Below are positions 43,055 to 51,350 of a stretch of 64,000 bases of DNA, one piece after another. The stretch is from Streptomyces sp. 3214.6 (lineage in GTDB: Bacteria > Actinomycetota > Actinomycetes > Streptomycetales > Streptomycetaceae), in NCBI RefSeq assembly GCF_900129855.1, contig NZ_LT670819.1:8990001-9054000 (forward strand), given 5' to 3'. A program made the position numbers and the translations under genes. The notes under the pieces are model-generated. The model ran no database searches. It was not told the origin of the DNA and worked only from the letters and a program-made list of their open reading frames with translations. The first letter of the stretch is position 1. Each line of letters opens with the position of its first letter.

Positions 43055-44581
43055 CTAGTCGCGGACGCCGACCGCCTCGGTCCCCGCTTCCGTCCTCACG
43101 TCCGTCTTCACGTCCGCATCCGCCTCCGTCACGGTGGACTTGGCGACGACGACCGAGCCCTGGGCGCGTCGGGCGCGCAGGCCGGGGAGGGTGATGAGCA
43201 GGCCCGCCGCGGCGATCACCGTCACCACCGCCAGTCCGGGGCGGTAGCTGTCGAGGACGGCCTGCGGGGTCGGGTCGGCCGGGGCGCCCGCGGTCACCAC
43301 CGCGGTCACCACCGCCAGGAAGATCGCGCCGCCGACCTGCACCGAGGTGTTGAGCAGCCCCGAGACCATGCCCTGCTCATGGTCCGCCACACCGTTGGTG
43401 GCCTGGATGTTGAGCGAGGGGAAGACCAGCGCGCAGGCCGCGCCGATCAGCAGCATGGAGGGCAGGATGACGGTGGCGTAGACCGGGTCGAGATCGACGC
43501 GCAGGAACAGTGCGTACCCGGCGACCATGAAGGCGAAGCCGGCCGCGATCAGCCGCGGGGTGCCGAAGCGGTCCACGATCGAACCCACCTTGGTCGAGGA
43601 CACCGCCACCAGCGCACCGGCCGGCAGGAAGGCGAGCGCCGTGTGCAGCGCCGACCAGCCGAGCAGCGTCTGCATGTAGAGGGTGGCCAGGAACTGGAAG
43701 CCGACGTAACTGCCGAAGAAGGCCATCGCGCCGAGCTGGGCGCGGATCTGACTGCCGGACCGCAGCACGCCGAGCCGGATCAGTGGGCCGGCCGAGCGTC
43801 GCTCGACGAGGACGAAGGCGGTCAGCAGGACGGCGACGGCGAGGAAGGACAGCAGCGTGCGGGCGGATGCCCAGCCGGCCTCCGGGGCCTGGACCACGGT
43901 GAAGACCAGCAGCAGCATCGAGGCGGTGCCGAGGACGGCGCCGGGCACGTCGTAGCCGTTGTGGTTCTTCTCCCGTTCGCTGCGGGGCAGCAGCTTCAGG
44001 CCCGCCGCCAGCGCGAGCAGGGCGATCGGCGCGGGCAGCAGCATGGTGAGGCGCCAACTGGCCTCCGTGAGCAGGCCGGAGAGGACCAGGCCCATCGAGA
44101 AGCCGGTCGCGGCGCAGGTGGTGTAGATGGCGAGGGCGCGGTTGCGCAGCGGGCCCTCCGGGAACGTCGTGGTGATGATCGACAGGCCGGCCGGTGCCGT
44201 GAAGGCCGCGCTCAGGCCCTTGATGAACCGGCTCGCGATCAGCAGCGGACCGGAGTCGACGAGCCCGCCGAGCAGCGAGGCCAGCGCGAACACGCCGAGA
44301 GCGACCAGGAAGACCTGGCGGCGGCCGAGCAGGTCGGCCGTGCGGCCGCCGAGGAGGAGCAGGCCGCCGTAGCCCAGGATGTAGCCGCTGACGATCCATT
44401 GCAGGGTCGAGGTGGACAGGTCGAGGTCGGAGCCGATGGACGGCAGGGCTACACCGACCATCGACACATCCAGCGCGTCCAGGAACATCGCGGCGCAGAG
44501 CACCAGCAGGGTGCCCCACAGCCGGGCGGTCCAGCGGCCCTCGGCGAGCGGGGACGCGGGGGAGGGGAGCGGAGAGGTCAT
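43055..44581 (-). CDS. MFS transporter, DHA2 drug:H+ antiporter type
   Basis: A 508-residue exporter with 14 predicted helices. Motifs include ALDVSMVGVALPSIGSDL in helix 1, GGRTADLLGRRQVF (motif A) and the central loop; a charged tail of about 35 residues ends the protein. It probably expels drugs or other hydrophobic compounds. The ATG at 44581 faces a divergent MarR gene across two matching palindromes, so its expression is probably drug-induced through MarR. Confidence 0.93.
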   Translation of the reverse strand: MTSPLPSPASPLAEGRWTARLWGTLLVLCAAMFLDALDVSMVGVALPSIGSDLDLSTSTLQWIVSGYILGYGGLLLLGGRTADLLGRRQVFLVALGVFALASLLGGLVDSGPLLIASRFIKGLSAAFTAPAGLSIITTTFPEGPLRNRALAIYTTCAATGFSMGLVLSGLLTEASWRLTMLLPAPIALLALAAGLKLLPRSEREKNHNGYDVPGAVLGTASMLLLVFTVVQAPEAGWASARTLLSFLAVAVLLTAFVLVERRSAGPLIRLGVLRSGSQIRAQLGAMAFFGSYVGFQFLATLYMQTLLGWSALHTALAFLPAGALVAVSSTKVGSIVDRFGTPRLIAAGFAFMVAGYALFLRVDLDPVYATVILPSMLLIGAACALVFPSLNIQATNGVADHEQGMVSGLLNTSVQVGGAIFLAVVTAVVTAGAPADPTPQAVLDSYRPGLAVVTVIAAAGLLITLPGLRARRAQGSVVVAKSTVTEADADVKTDVRTEAGTEAVGVRD

Positions 44582-44595
44582 GCCGGAGACATTAC

Positions 44596-44622
44596 ATGCG
44601 TACGCATCGAATGCAAACGCAT
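44596..44622. promoter_or_regulatory. Twin MarR-type operators
   Basis: ATGCGTACGCAT (44596-44607) is a perfect 12-bp palindrome; ATGCAAACGCAT (44611-44622) is a near copy. The pair begins 14 bases from the exporter start and ends about 45 bases before the MarR start. Two helically spaced sites suit two MarR dimers repressing both genes. Confidence 0.8.
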
Positions 44623-44667
44623 TTAATTCCGGTGCAATGAATTCTGTTCTCTGCTACGGTGCGCCCC

Positions 44668-45072
44668 ATGGCGGCGAAGACGGGCGCGACCGAGGCCGAG
44701 CAGGCGCTGGTGGAGCAGTGGCGGGACATGCTGGCGCTGCACGCGCGCACCCAGTGCGAACTCGACCGGGCACTTCATCAACACGGCCTGTGCGCCAGCG
44801 ACTTCGAGGTGCTCGACGTCCTCGCCGAGTCGGGCGCGCCGGACGGCACGTGCAGCTATCGCGTCCAGGAGATCGCCGAGCGGGTGCACCTCAGTCAGAG
44901 CGCGCTGTCCCGGCTCGTCGCGCGACTGGAGAGGGACGGTCTGGTCGAGCGCCGCATGTGCGCGGAGGACCGCAGGGGCGTGCGGGTGGCGCTCACGGGG
45001 AAGGGGCGCGCGCTGCACGGCGACGTGCGGCCGGTGCAGCGCGCGGTGTTGACCCGGATGCTGGCGGACTGA
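44668..45072 (+). CDS. MarR family transcriptional regulator
   Basis: A 134-residue winged-helix regulator: YRVQEIAERVHLSQSALSRLVARLERDGLVERR is the recognition region, with the wing CAEDRRGVRVALT. The ATG at 44668 has no ribosome site; TACGGT (44655-44660) eight bases upstream could be the -10 of a leaderless message. A GTG at 44659 is an alternative. It probably represses itself and the divergent exporter. Confidence 0.9.
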   Translation: MAAKTGATEAEQALVEQWRDMLALHARTQCELDRALHQHGLCASDFEVLDVLAESGAPDGTCSYRVQEIAERVHLSQSALSRLVARLERDGLVERRMCAEDRRGVRVALTGKGRALHGDVRPVQRAVLTRMLAD

Positions 45073-45084
45073 CCCCACGGTTCC

Positions 45085-45828
45085 TCAGATGGCGGACGTC
45101 TCCTGCCACAGCGTCGCCAGTGCGGCGTCCCCGGTCGCGCTCGGGAGCGGCAGCCGGTTCCACAAGGACAGATAGAGCAGTGCCGCCGGTCCCGACACCT
45201 CGCAGTCGGCGGCCCCTTCGGCGTCGCGTTCCGTCACGGGCGGCTCTGACGACAGGCGGACGGTCCACACGGCGTCGGCCGTGTCCGTCGCCCGCACCCG
45301 CAGGACCCGGGGCTGCTCGGTGCGCACCCTGCTCCTGGCGCGCGCGTGGAAGCCGCGCAGCAACTCGTCGATGCCGTCCGCCGCGAAGTCGACGGCGAGC
45401 TCACCGGCGATCTCCTCGGGCGTCCGGCCGCGGGCCGACTCCGCGTCGACTCGATGCACGGCCGTCTCGTGCGCCTGCCGTCTGGCCCAGAACGCGAGCG
45501 GTGACGGCGCGGAGAAGAAGTGAAAGCACCGCATATCGGGCGAGGCGGCGGAGAGCGTGTCGACGAGTCGTCGATGCCCCTCGCGGAACCAGGCCAGCAG
45601 CGCGTCGCCGTCGAGGTCCGGTGGCTCGGTCATCGGCCGGAACGAAGAGTGGCCCTCGGCCACGAATGACGTCGCCCAGCGGTGCACCGTGCCCGTGTGG
45701 CGCAGCAGGTCCCTGACCTGCCAGTCCGGGCAGGTCACAACCTTCGCGCCGGGGCCCGCCTCCGCAGCGGCGGAGGCCAGCGACCGGCCCTCGCGGTCCA
45801 GGGCGCGGATGAACTCGGCAGTCTCCAT
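45085..45828 (-). CDS. Maleylpyruvate isomerase family mycothiol-dependent enzyme
   Basis: A 247-residue protein with the mycothiol-dependent (DinB-fold) N-terminal domain and the C-terminal sterol-carrier-like domain. Metal His residues lie in DLLRHTGTVHRWAT and in FWARRQAHETAVHRVDA, and the end AALLYLSLWNRLPLP is typical. Such enzymes use mycothiol for isomerisation or detoxification. The ATG at 45828 has no ribosome site; CAGACT nine bases upstream resembles a -10, so it may be leaderless. Confidence 0.9.
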   Translation of the reverse strand: METAEFIRALDREGRSLASAAAEAGPGAKVVTCPDWQVRDLLRHTGTVHRWATSFVAEGHSSFRPMTEPPDLDGDALLAWFREGHRRLVDTLSAASPDMRCFHFFSAPSPLAFWARRQAHETAVHRVDAESARGRTPEEIAGELAVDFAADGIDELLRGFHARARSRVRTEQPRVLRVRATDTADAVWTVRLSSEPPVTERDAEGAADCEVSGPAALLYLSLWNRLPLPSATGDAALATLWQETSAI

Positions 45829-45869
45829 ACGGGGAGTCTGCCGGATGGAGTGCAGTCGAAGACAACGGC

Positions 45870-46015
45870 CGCCGAGCCGTCGACCGGCCGAGCCGTCGAG
45901 CGGCTTTGAAGCCGCCGAGTCGCCGAGCCGCCGAGCCGCCGAGCCGCCGAGCCGCCGAGTCGCCGAGTCGTCGAGTGGCCGAGCGGGCGAGCGGGCGAGC
46001 CGCCGAGGCGGCGAC
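45870..46015. repeat. GCCGCCGA-type 8-bp tandem repeat
   Basis: A run of about 15 imperfect copies of an 8-bp unit (GCCGCCGA, with GTCG and GCGG variants) lies between the start of the isomerase gene and the end of the truncated MFS gene. The most regular part is 45911-45960. It encodes nothing convincing. Confidence 0.85.
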
Positions 46016-46032
46016 TCGTTGAGTCGTGGTGG

Positions 46033-46940
46033 TCAGTTGGCCGTGGTGTGGCGTGTGGCGAAGCCGATCACTGCGGCCACTCCGGCCAGGACCGCCACGC
46101 TGGTGAGGGCGGCGGAGAGGGAGAACCAGTCCGCCATGAAGCCGATGGCGGGCGGGCCCAGGAGCATGCCGCCGTAGCCGAGCGTGGAGGCGATGGCGAC
46201 TCCGCTCGGGCCGGCCAGGGCGCCCGCGCGTTCGACGGCCACCGGGAAGAGGTTGGCCAGGCCGAGCCCCGCGATCGCGTAGCCGAGGAGCGCCGCCCAC
46301 AGGGCCGGGGCGAGGGAGCCGAGCAGCATTCCGGCCGACGCGACCGCGCCGCCGGCGACCACCGTGCGGGTGCGGCCGAGCCGTTCGAGGAGGGTGGTGC
46401 CGGTGAGCCGGCCGACCGTCATGGCGAGTGCGAAGCAGGAGTATCCGGCTGCGGCGGCCCCGGAGGAGGAGCCCAGGTCCTGTTCGAGGTGCAGGGCGCC
46501 CCAGTCGGCGAGAGCGCCTTCGCCGTACGCCGTGCAGAGGGCGATCAGGCCGAAGACGAGGACGAGACGGCGGGTGCGGGCGGTCGGGCGGTGCGGGCCC
46601 GCCTGTGACGGCGCGTCGAGGGGCACCTTCGCGGCGGCCGGAAGCCCGGTGCCTGCGGTGCCGGTGGCGTCGACGGTGGTGTCGGGGGCGGGCGGGCGCG
46701 GTGGCTTGTGCCGGAGCAGTGTGGGGCCCGTGAGCGCGGTGACGAGCAGGCCGATGATCCCGAGGCCCAGCAGATGGCGGGTGGGGGACAGGGACCCCGC
46801 GACCAGGCCGCCGAGCCCGGCGCCGATCATGCCGCCCAGGCTGAACGCCGCGTGGAACGTGGGCATGATCGGCCTGCGCAGCGCCGCGACCAGCGCGACC
46901 GCGGCGCTGTTGAAGGCGACGTTGATCCCACTCAACGTAT
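46033..46940 (-). pseudogene. MFS transporter truncated at its N-terminus by element integration
   Basis: About 300 residues of a major facilitator of roughly 400 remain: INVAFNSAAVALVAALRRPIMPTFHAAFSLGG through to the last helices and a normal end. The first ~100 residues (helices 1-3 and motif A) are missing. Reading upstream, homology stops near 46,940, about 40 bp before the start of a serine integrase. A frame stays open to 46998 and could make a short chimeric product. The lost part should lie at the far end of the element, outside this window. Confidence 0.85.
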
Positions 46941-46979
46941 GCGAGACACTAAGAGAGCCTCGACGACGCTGGAGCAGCG
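46920..46979. other. Probable left attachment site (attL)
   Basis: The interval between the last MFS-like codons and the integrase ATG should contain the hybrid attL site. It includes GTTGATCCCACTCAACGT, with the near-palindrome GTTGA-N7-TCAAC (the arms are complementary). The crossover dinucleotide cannot be placed without the other end of the element. Confidence 0.6.
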
Positions 46980-48560
46980 ATGAACGTCCGCATCCCACAG
47001 CACCCGTGCCTGTACACCCGGCTGTCCTACGCCCCTGACGGCTCCCTGGAGAAGGTGGAGCGCCAGGAAGAGGACGGCCGCGCCACCGGCTCCCGACTGC
47101 GATGGCCGCCGTTCTGCTGCGTGTATGTCGACAACGGCATCAGCGCCTGGCAGCGCAATCGGAAGCGTCCGGACTGGGACCGGATGCTGCTCACCCTCGA
47201 CCGCGACAGCAACAAACTCGTCGCAGCCGATCCGAAGGCCAACCATCACCACGACGGCATCATGGTGTACCACGGCGACCGGCTCATCCGGCAGCCTTAC
47301 GACCTCGAGCTGCTGCTCAACATCGTCGACACCCGCCACATCCCCCTGGCATCCGTCTCCGGCGTTCGCGACCTGTCCAATTCGGACGACCGATTCATCC
47401 TCCGCATCGAGGCCGCCCAGGCCTGCCGGGCCTCCGATGACACCTCTCGCCGGGTGAGCCGGGGAATCCAGGCCGCCATGACCGGTAAGGGCGGCACGAT
47501 GCCAGCCCGCTCCCGGCCGGGAGGCCGGCGCGCCTTCGGCTGGGGTCTGCCGACCGGCGCAACCCGCATCAAGACGAATCGCCGGACCGGCGAGCAGACC
47601 GAGGTGCCGGTCCTCGAATACGACAAAACTGTCCCCGCCGAGACCAAGCTGCTCGCCGACGTGTCTGAGAAGCTGCTCGCCGGCCTCAGCAAGAGCGGCG
47701 GAGTGCGGTGGCTGAACGAACGCTGCCGCACGTCCGAGGGCAATCTTTGGAGCCTCACCAGCATGACGCGGGCCCTCACCGCGTGGCGGATGGCTGGGCT
47801 CGTCGAGTACGACGGAACGCTCTACAAGGCCGCCTGGGACGAGGTCATTCCCCTTGAGACGCTGATGGACCTGCGTGCACTGTTCGCCGAGAGTGCGGCC
47901 GAGCACGGCTACCACGGATACGCGCGCAAGTATCTGCTGACCGGCAACGGCGTGTGCTCCACGTGCCACGATGTGACGAAGGCACCCGCGGCATCTGAGC
48001 GTTGCTCCACTTCCTTCCGCCTGTGCAAGTCCCCGCACGTGACCCTGTCGACGAAGCCCGTCAACGGCAACCGCCTGTACTACTGCCGCTCTTGCGGGAA
48101 GGGCCGCAACCTGGCGTACTTCGACGCCTACGTGGAAGGGCGGACGCTGCGCCTGCTGTCCGATCCGCACCTCAAGGCCGAACTCCATGCCGTTGGAGGT
48201 CAGCAGAACACGGGCGTGCGCAAGGAGATCGCCGCCCTAGAGAAGCGCAGGAACGACCTACAGCAGAAGGTCAAGGACGCTGCCGACCATCCCGACGTCG
48301 ACCCCATGCTGGCCATGCAGGCCATCGCCAGCTATGACCGCAAGCTGGAGACGCTCCGCGCGCAGCTGTCCACGGACCGCGCGCACCGCCGCCTCGAACG
48401 CGTCCTCGGCATCGCGCCGGAGGCGTGGACCGCGGAGCCCGTCGACGTACGCGCGGCCGTTGTCGCCATGCTCTGGCATGTCGTGATGCTCCCCGCTCGG
48501 CAAGGCCGCGGTTTCGATACATCGTCGGTCCGCTTGTGGCGCCGCAGCCTCACCGGGTAA
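46980..48560 (+). CDS. Large serine recombinase (integrase)
   Basis: A 526-residue site-specific recombinase. The N-terminal resolvase domain has LYTRLS with catalytic Ser16, RQEEDGR, DNGISAW, and HGDRLIRQPYDLELLLN. The recombinase domain follows (about 175-290). A zinc-ribbon with CSTCHD, then CYYC-type cysteines around YYCRSCGKG (about 320-375) comes next, and a helical coiled-coil (about 400-460) closes it. It integrates and, with a directionality factor, excises the element. The ATG at 46980 has GGAG seven bases upstream, about 40 bp from the integration junction. Confidence 0.95.
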   Translation: MNVRIPQHPCLYTRLSYAPDGSLEKVERQEEDGRATGSRLRWPPFCCVYVDNGISAWQRNRKRPDWDRMLLTLDRDSNKLVAADPKANHHHDGIMVYHGDRLIRQPYDLELLLNIVDTRHIPLASVSGVRDLSNSDDRFILRIEAAQACRASDDTSRRVSRGIQAAMTGKGGTMPARSRPGGRRAFGWGLPTGATRIKTNRRTGEQTEVPVLEYDKTVPAETKLLADVSEKLLAGLSKSGGVRWLNERCRTSEGNLWSLTSMTRALTAWRMAGLVEYDGTLYKAAWDEVIPLETLMDLRALFAESAAEHGYHGYARKYLLTGNGVCSTCHDVTKAPAASERCSTSFRLCKSPHVTLSTKPVNGNRLYYCRSCGKGRNLAYFDAYVEGRTLRLLSDPHLKAELHAVGGQQNTGVRKEIAALEKRRNDLQQKVKDAADHPDVDPMLAMQAIASYDRKLETLRAQLSTDRAHRRLERVLGIAPEAWTAEPVDVRAAVVAMLWHVVMLPARQGRGFDTSSVRLWRRSLTG

Positions 48561-48614
48561 AGACGCGCGGCGTGACCCTCAGCCCGTCAAGGCGAGGGTC
48601 ACGCCGCATGCGCG

Positions 48615-49373
48615 TCAGGCCCTGAGGCACAACTCCAGTTCCAGCAGTGTCCGCGCTTTGACGCATAACACGGGCACTGGCGAGGCCAGGTCCGATGTCG
48701 ACGACGTCGACGGAACCGGTGCGGAGGGCTCGGTCGGCGGCGGCGCGGTGGTGGGTGGACTGCCGCCGCTTGGTGAACTGCGCGGCGGCGTCCCCGCGGT
48801 GGATTCCACTGGGACGGGCGGGAGCTGTAACGACGTCACGACGGCCGCGCCGTCTGCCACGTCATCCGCGGGCGTCCCGGGCCCGGAGCTCGGGACGAGG
48901 GTCCGTAGAGGCGGTGCCGGACCCCGCGAGGGCTGTTTCCCCGGCGCGCTGGGCTCGGGCGAGACGGCCTGTGTCGGAGGCGCCGCAGGACCTTCGACGC
49001 CGGGCGGCGGATGGTCGAGGTTCGTTGCCAGCAGGAGCGCCGCGGCTCCGATGGCGACGCTGGCTGCGGCTCCGCCGGCGACCAGCGCCGGCCGGTGCTC
49101 GCGGTAGATGTCTCGCAGACCCATCAAGGCGGGTGCCAGGCCGGCGCCGAGATACAGGCTAAGGTGCCCCTTCCTTCGTGCGGGGGCGTCTGTCGGAGTG
49201 GTCATTACCGGTCGGGAGTCTGAGCGAATGCCGATCTCGCGCAGAATCCTTTCGCTGTCGCGCTCGACGCGTAGCTGTGTGAGCTGCCAGCTGAGTTCCC
49301 TCAGCTGCCGGAAGAGCAGATACACGATCAGAGCGATTGCGCCAAGTGCGCCCGCGAGAATGAATCTGATCAT
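48615..49373 (-). CDS. Membrane protein with Pro/Ser-rich tail, unknown function
   Basis: A 252-residue protein. An N-terminal helix (residues 2-20) is followed by a short coiled-coil-like stretch (RQLRELSWQLTQLRVERDSE), a second hydrophobic segment (about 100-115, AGGAAASVAIGAAALLLATN) and a long Pro/Ser/Thr-rich region ending in a conserved-looking CVKARTLLELELCLRA. ATG codons at 49379 and 49373 compete; AGGGG six bases before 49373 favours the latter. It converges with the integrase. Function unknown; possibly an envelope or exclusion protein. Confidence 0.65.
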   Translation of the reverse strand: MIRFILAGALGAIALIVYLLFRQLRELSWQLTQLRVERDSERILREIGIRSDSRPVMTTPTDAPARRKGHLSLYLGAGLAPALMGLRDIYREHRPALVAGGAAASVAIGAAALLLATNLDHPPPGVEGPAAPPTQAVSPEPSAPGKQPSRGPAPPLRTLVPSSGPGTPADDVADGAAVVTSLQLPPVPVESTAGTPPRSSPSGGSPPTTAPPPTEPSAPVPSTSSTSDLASPVPVLCVKARTLLELELCLRA

Positions 49374-49506
49374 TCCCATCCCCTACGAGCAGCACACGGA
49401 TCAACTTGCTGTGCAGTGCAGGCATTGAGAATGCGTCAATTTTTGACTGCGGTAGATGCATAAATGCGGATCGTGATCGGGTCGTAACAAAGCTCTGGGT
49501 AGGGTT

Positions 49507-50019
49507 TTACGAAGCGCTACGACCTGCGGTTTTGTCGTCCGGCGTCTCGCCGCCTTCTTCCTTCCCGGCGTTCTCGATCTTCGTCGCCAGGGTGCGCAGC
49601 AGGAGAGCCTTCTCCTGCGGGCTACGGGGCTTCTCGTCGAGCGCGTTGAGGATGACCTGCTGCTGCCACCCCTCCAGCTCGGCGAGCGGGGCCGCTTCGG
49701 TGGTTGGGGCGGCGGTGCCGCTGGCCGTGGTGCGTTCCAGCTCTTGCAGGATCGCGACCGCATCTAGGCGGCCGGTCTCGGCGAGGCGGTCGGACGGGAT
49801 GCCGAGGGCCCATGCCATGTGGGCGAGCGTGGTGGGCGGGGCGATCACCTTGCTCTTGGTGTCCATCCGGAAGCCGCGCTCGATCTGACGCCAGCGGCTG
49901 CTGCCGAGTCTGATCGTCACCTTCTTTGCCGCGGACTCCGGGCTGAGTCCGGAGGCCTCTCGCACGAGGCGGATCAGTGTGGCCTCCGCCGGCGGTGGGG
50001 GTGTCGCCGGTGCTCCCAT
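49507..50019 (-). CDS. XRE-type helix-turn-helix regulator (probable repressor)
   Basis: A 170-residue protein. RLVREASGLSPESAAKKVTIRLGSSRWRQIERG fits a Cro/CI-type HTH with a non-standard loop, and the C-terminal half is helical (QQQVILNALDEKPRSPQEKALLLRTLATKI). The ATG at 50019 has AGGAG six bases upstream. It diverges from a smaller XRE gene across repeated GGACTGTA motifs, the arrangement of a phage immunity switch. Confidence 0.78.
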   Translation of the reverse strand: MGAPATPPPPAEATLIRLVREASGLSPESAAKKVTIRLGSSRWRQIERGFRMDTKSKVIAPPTTLAHMAWALGIPSDRLAETGRLDAVAILQELERTTASGTAAPTTEAAPLAELEGWQQQVILNALDEKPRSPQEKALLLRTLATKIENAGKEEGGETPDDKTAGRSAS

Positions 50020-50055
50020 GGCCGTGCTCCTGCCCTTTCGGTATTGGACTTTCTT

Positions 50056-50211
50056 GGACTGTACCGGACCGCGAGTAACCCCTGCCTAGGGCTCCACACA
50101 CAACCTCCACAGATGGAAGATCGCAGTACGAGGCTGAAACTCAATGTCAAAGAAAGTCACAGCTACTGATCGGTACAGGCTTGTACTGTCCGATCCAGTC
50201 ACATACAGTCC
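50056..50211. promoter_or_regulatory. Operator repeats between divergent XRE genes
   Basis: The motif GGACTGTA occurs at 50056-50063 and its complement TACAGTCC at 50204-50211. A related TGTACTGTCC lies at 50182-50191, and GTACA-GGCT-TGTAC (50173-50186) is an inverted repeat between them. Repeated sites in one divergent promoter region suit competition between two HTH proteins. Confidence 0.65.
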
Positions 50212-50216
50212 TTGAC

Positions 50217-50462
50217 ATGAGAACCCCAGTGGATCCCCAGCGACTCACGCGCCGCAGGGTGGAAGCGGGCCTCAGCCAGAACGCACTGGCCCGGGCCATC
50301 GGGGTCAGCAAGCAGCTCGTGAGCGCGGTGTCCCTCGGCAAGGCCAACTTCTCCCCGGAGACGCTGTCCAAGGCCGCGGAAGTCCTCGGATGCGAGATAG
50401 CTGACCTGCTTCCCGAGAACGACGCCGAGTTCCACGCCCTCACGCAAAGGCCGGCCTCCTGA
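50217..50462 (+). CDS. XRE family regulator (Cro-like)
   Basis: An 81-residue HTH protein: RRRVEAGLSQNALARAIGVSKQLVSAVSLGKANFSPETLSKAAEVLGCEIADLL is a complete Cro/CI-type domain. The ATG at 50217 comes directly after a GTCCTTGAC segment with no clear ribosome site, and may be leaderless. The stop overlaps the next ATG (TGATG), so it heads the rightward early operon. Confidence 0.88.
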   Translation: MRTPVDPQRLTRRRVEAGLSQNALARAIGVSKQLVSAVSLGKANFSPETLSKAAEVLGCEIADLLPENDAEFHALTQRPAS

Positions 50463-50647
50463 TGCCGGGGCGGATATGCCGCACACCGCAGGAGGCCTTC
50501 CAGGCCGGATGGGACGAGACCTGCGACCACGACCTCGACCCCGGTAAGTGCCGCGTGTGCGGACTGACCGACACCGAGATCGCGCAGCTCGTCGTCCTGA
50601 TCGGCCACCTGGCCACCCCGGCACCAGCAGGACGTGCCGCGGCCTGA
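50462..50647 (+). CDS. Small Cys-containing protein, unknown function
   Basis: A 61-residue protein with ICRTPQEAFQAGWDETCDHDL and GKCRVCGLTDTE. The cysteines in CDHD and CRVC could form a zinc knuckle. It overlaps both neighbours by one base (TGATG at each end), giving a coupled chain from the Cro-like gene. No family recognised. Confidence 0.65.
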   Translation: MPGRICRTPQEAFQAGWDETCDHDLDPGKCRVCGLTDTEIAQLVVLIGHLATPAPAGRAAA

Positions 50648-50754
50648 TGCGCACCCTCATCGACGTCGTCTGCCGCTGGATCTGCCAGACGTGCGGCCAC
50701 CGCAACCCGGTCTTCCGATTCGAGTGCCGCCGCTGCCGAACTCCCCGCCCCTGA
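50647..50754 (+). CDS. 35-residue zinc-finger mini-protein
   Basis: This tiny frame ends WICQTCGHRNPVFRFECRRC, which fits a W-x-C-x2-C-x(n)-N-x-C-x2-C RanBP2-type zinc finger almost to the residue. It starts within the stop of the previous gene (TGATG), which supports real translation. A role in binding protein or RNA is possible; function unknown. Confidence 0.6.
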   Translation: MRTLIDVVCRWICQTCGHRNPVFRFECRRCRTPRP

Positions 50755-50833
50755 ACGCACTGAGGGCCCGCCGGACGCCCCCGACGGACCCTCGGCCCAC
50801 CGCCCGTTCCCTTGAGAGGAAGAGGTGGACCCG

Positions 50834-51058
50834 ATGCAGACCAGCATCGCACACACCGACCTCGCCATTCCGAGGCCCACGTTCGCGCCGCCGTTGCACA
50901 TCGCCCGCACTCAAGCCCGCCGCGTCCTGGACGAGGCCAACGCCCTCGACCTGGACACCGCCAACTCCTTCGCAATCGCCGCCGAGTTCGGCGGCGTGTG
51001 CGAGGTCCTGCGCCAGGTCCTCGCCGCGCTCGACGCCGAGGACGGCCGCGATGCCTGA
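50834..51058 (+). CDS. Small helical protein, unknown function
   Basis: A 74-residue protein: short N-terminal leader (HTDLAIPRPTFAPP), then helices ARTQARRVLDEANALDLDTANSFAIAAEFGGVCEVLRQVLAAL. The ATG at 50834 has AGGTGG about six bases upstream; a GTG at 50825 also has a GAGAGGA site. Its stop overlaps the following start by eight bases. No family recognised. Confidence 0.65.
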   Translation: MQTSIAHTDLAIPRPTFAPPLHIARTQARRVLDEANALDLDTANSFAIAAEFGGVCEVLRQVLAALDAEDGRDA

Positions 51059-51350
51059 GCCGCTGGACGACGAGTACCTGAAGAAGACTCAGCGGATCGT
51101 CATGGCTGCCCCGAAGGGCCCGTGGGAGGTCGTGCCGAGTGAGCACGGTCTGCCTGATCAGGTCGGTCCGATCTGCTTCCTGGAGACCTGGACCGACAGC
51201 GAGCGCCTGCCCGTCGTCGAGTTCATCTCCTTCGCCCGTGAGGCGCTGCCCCGCTACGTCGGAGAAGTCGCCCGGCTGAAGGACCTCGTGCGCCAGCTGG
51301 AGGCCGGCCAGGCCTCTGCTGCCGGGGAGGTCGAGCGCGATGGCTGCTGA
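51051..51350 (+). CDS. Hypothetical phage-type protein
   Basis: A 99-residue protein, with MAAPKGPWEVVPSEHG then LETWTDSERLPVVEFISFAREALPRYVGEVARLKDLVRQLEAG. The central part resembles small actinophage proteins that carry an APxGPWxV stretch and end in a helical segment. It overlaps both neighbours (8 and 11 bases). Function unknown. Confidence 0.65.
   Translation: MPEPLDDEYLKKTQRIVMAAPKGPWEVVPSEHGLPDQVGPICFLETWTDSERLPVVEFISFAREALPRYVGEVARLKDLVRQLEAGQASAAGEVERDGC

Noticed and set aside
45870..46015. Possible CRISPR array
   Set aside because: The repeats are 8 bp, contiguous and without spacers; no cas genes are near.
46900..46980. tRNA gene as integration target
   Set aside because: No cloverleaf or TTCGA arm is seen; the flanking sequence is coding for an MFS transporter.
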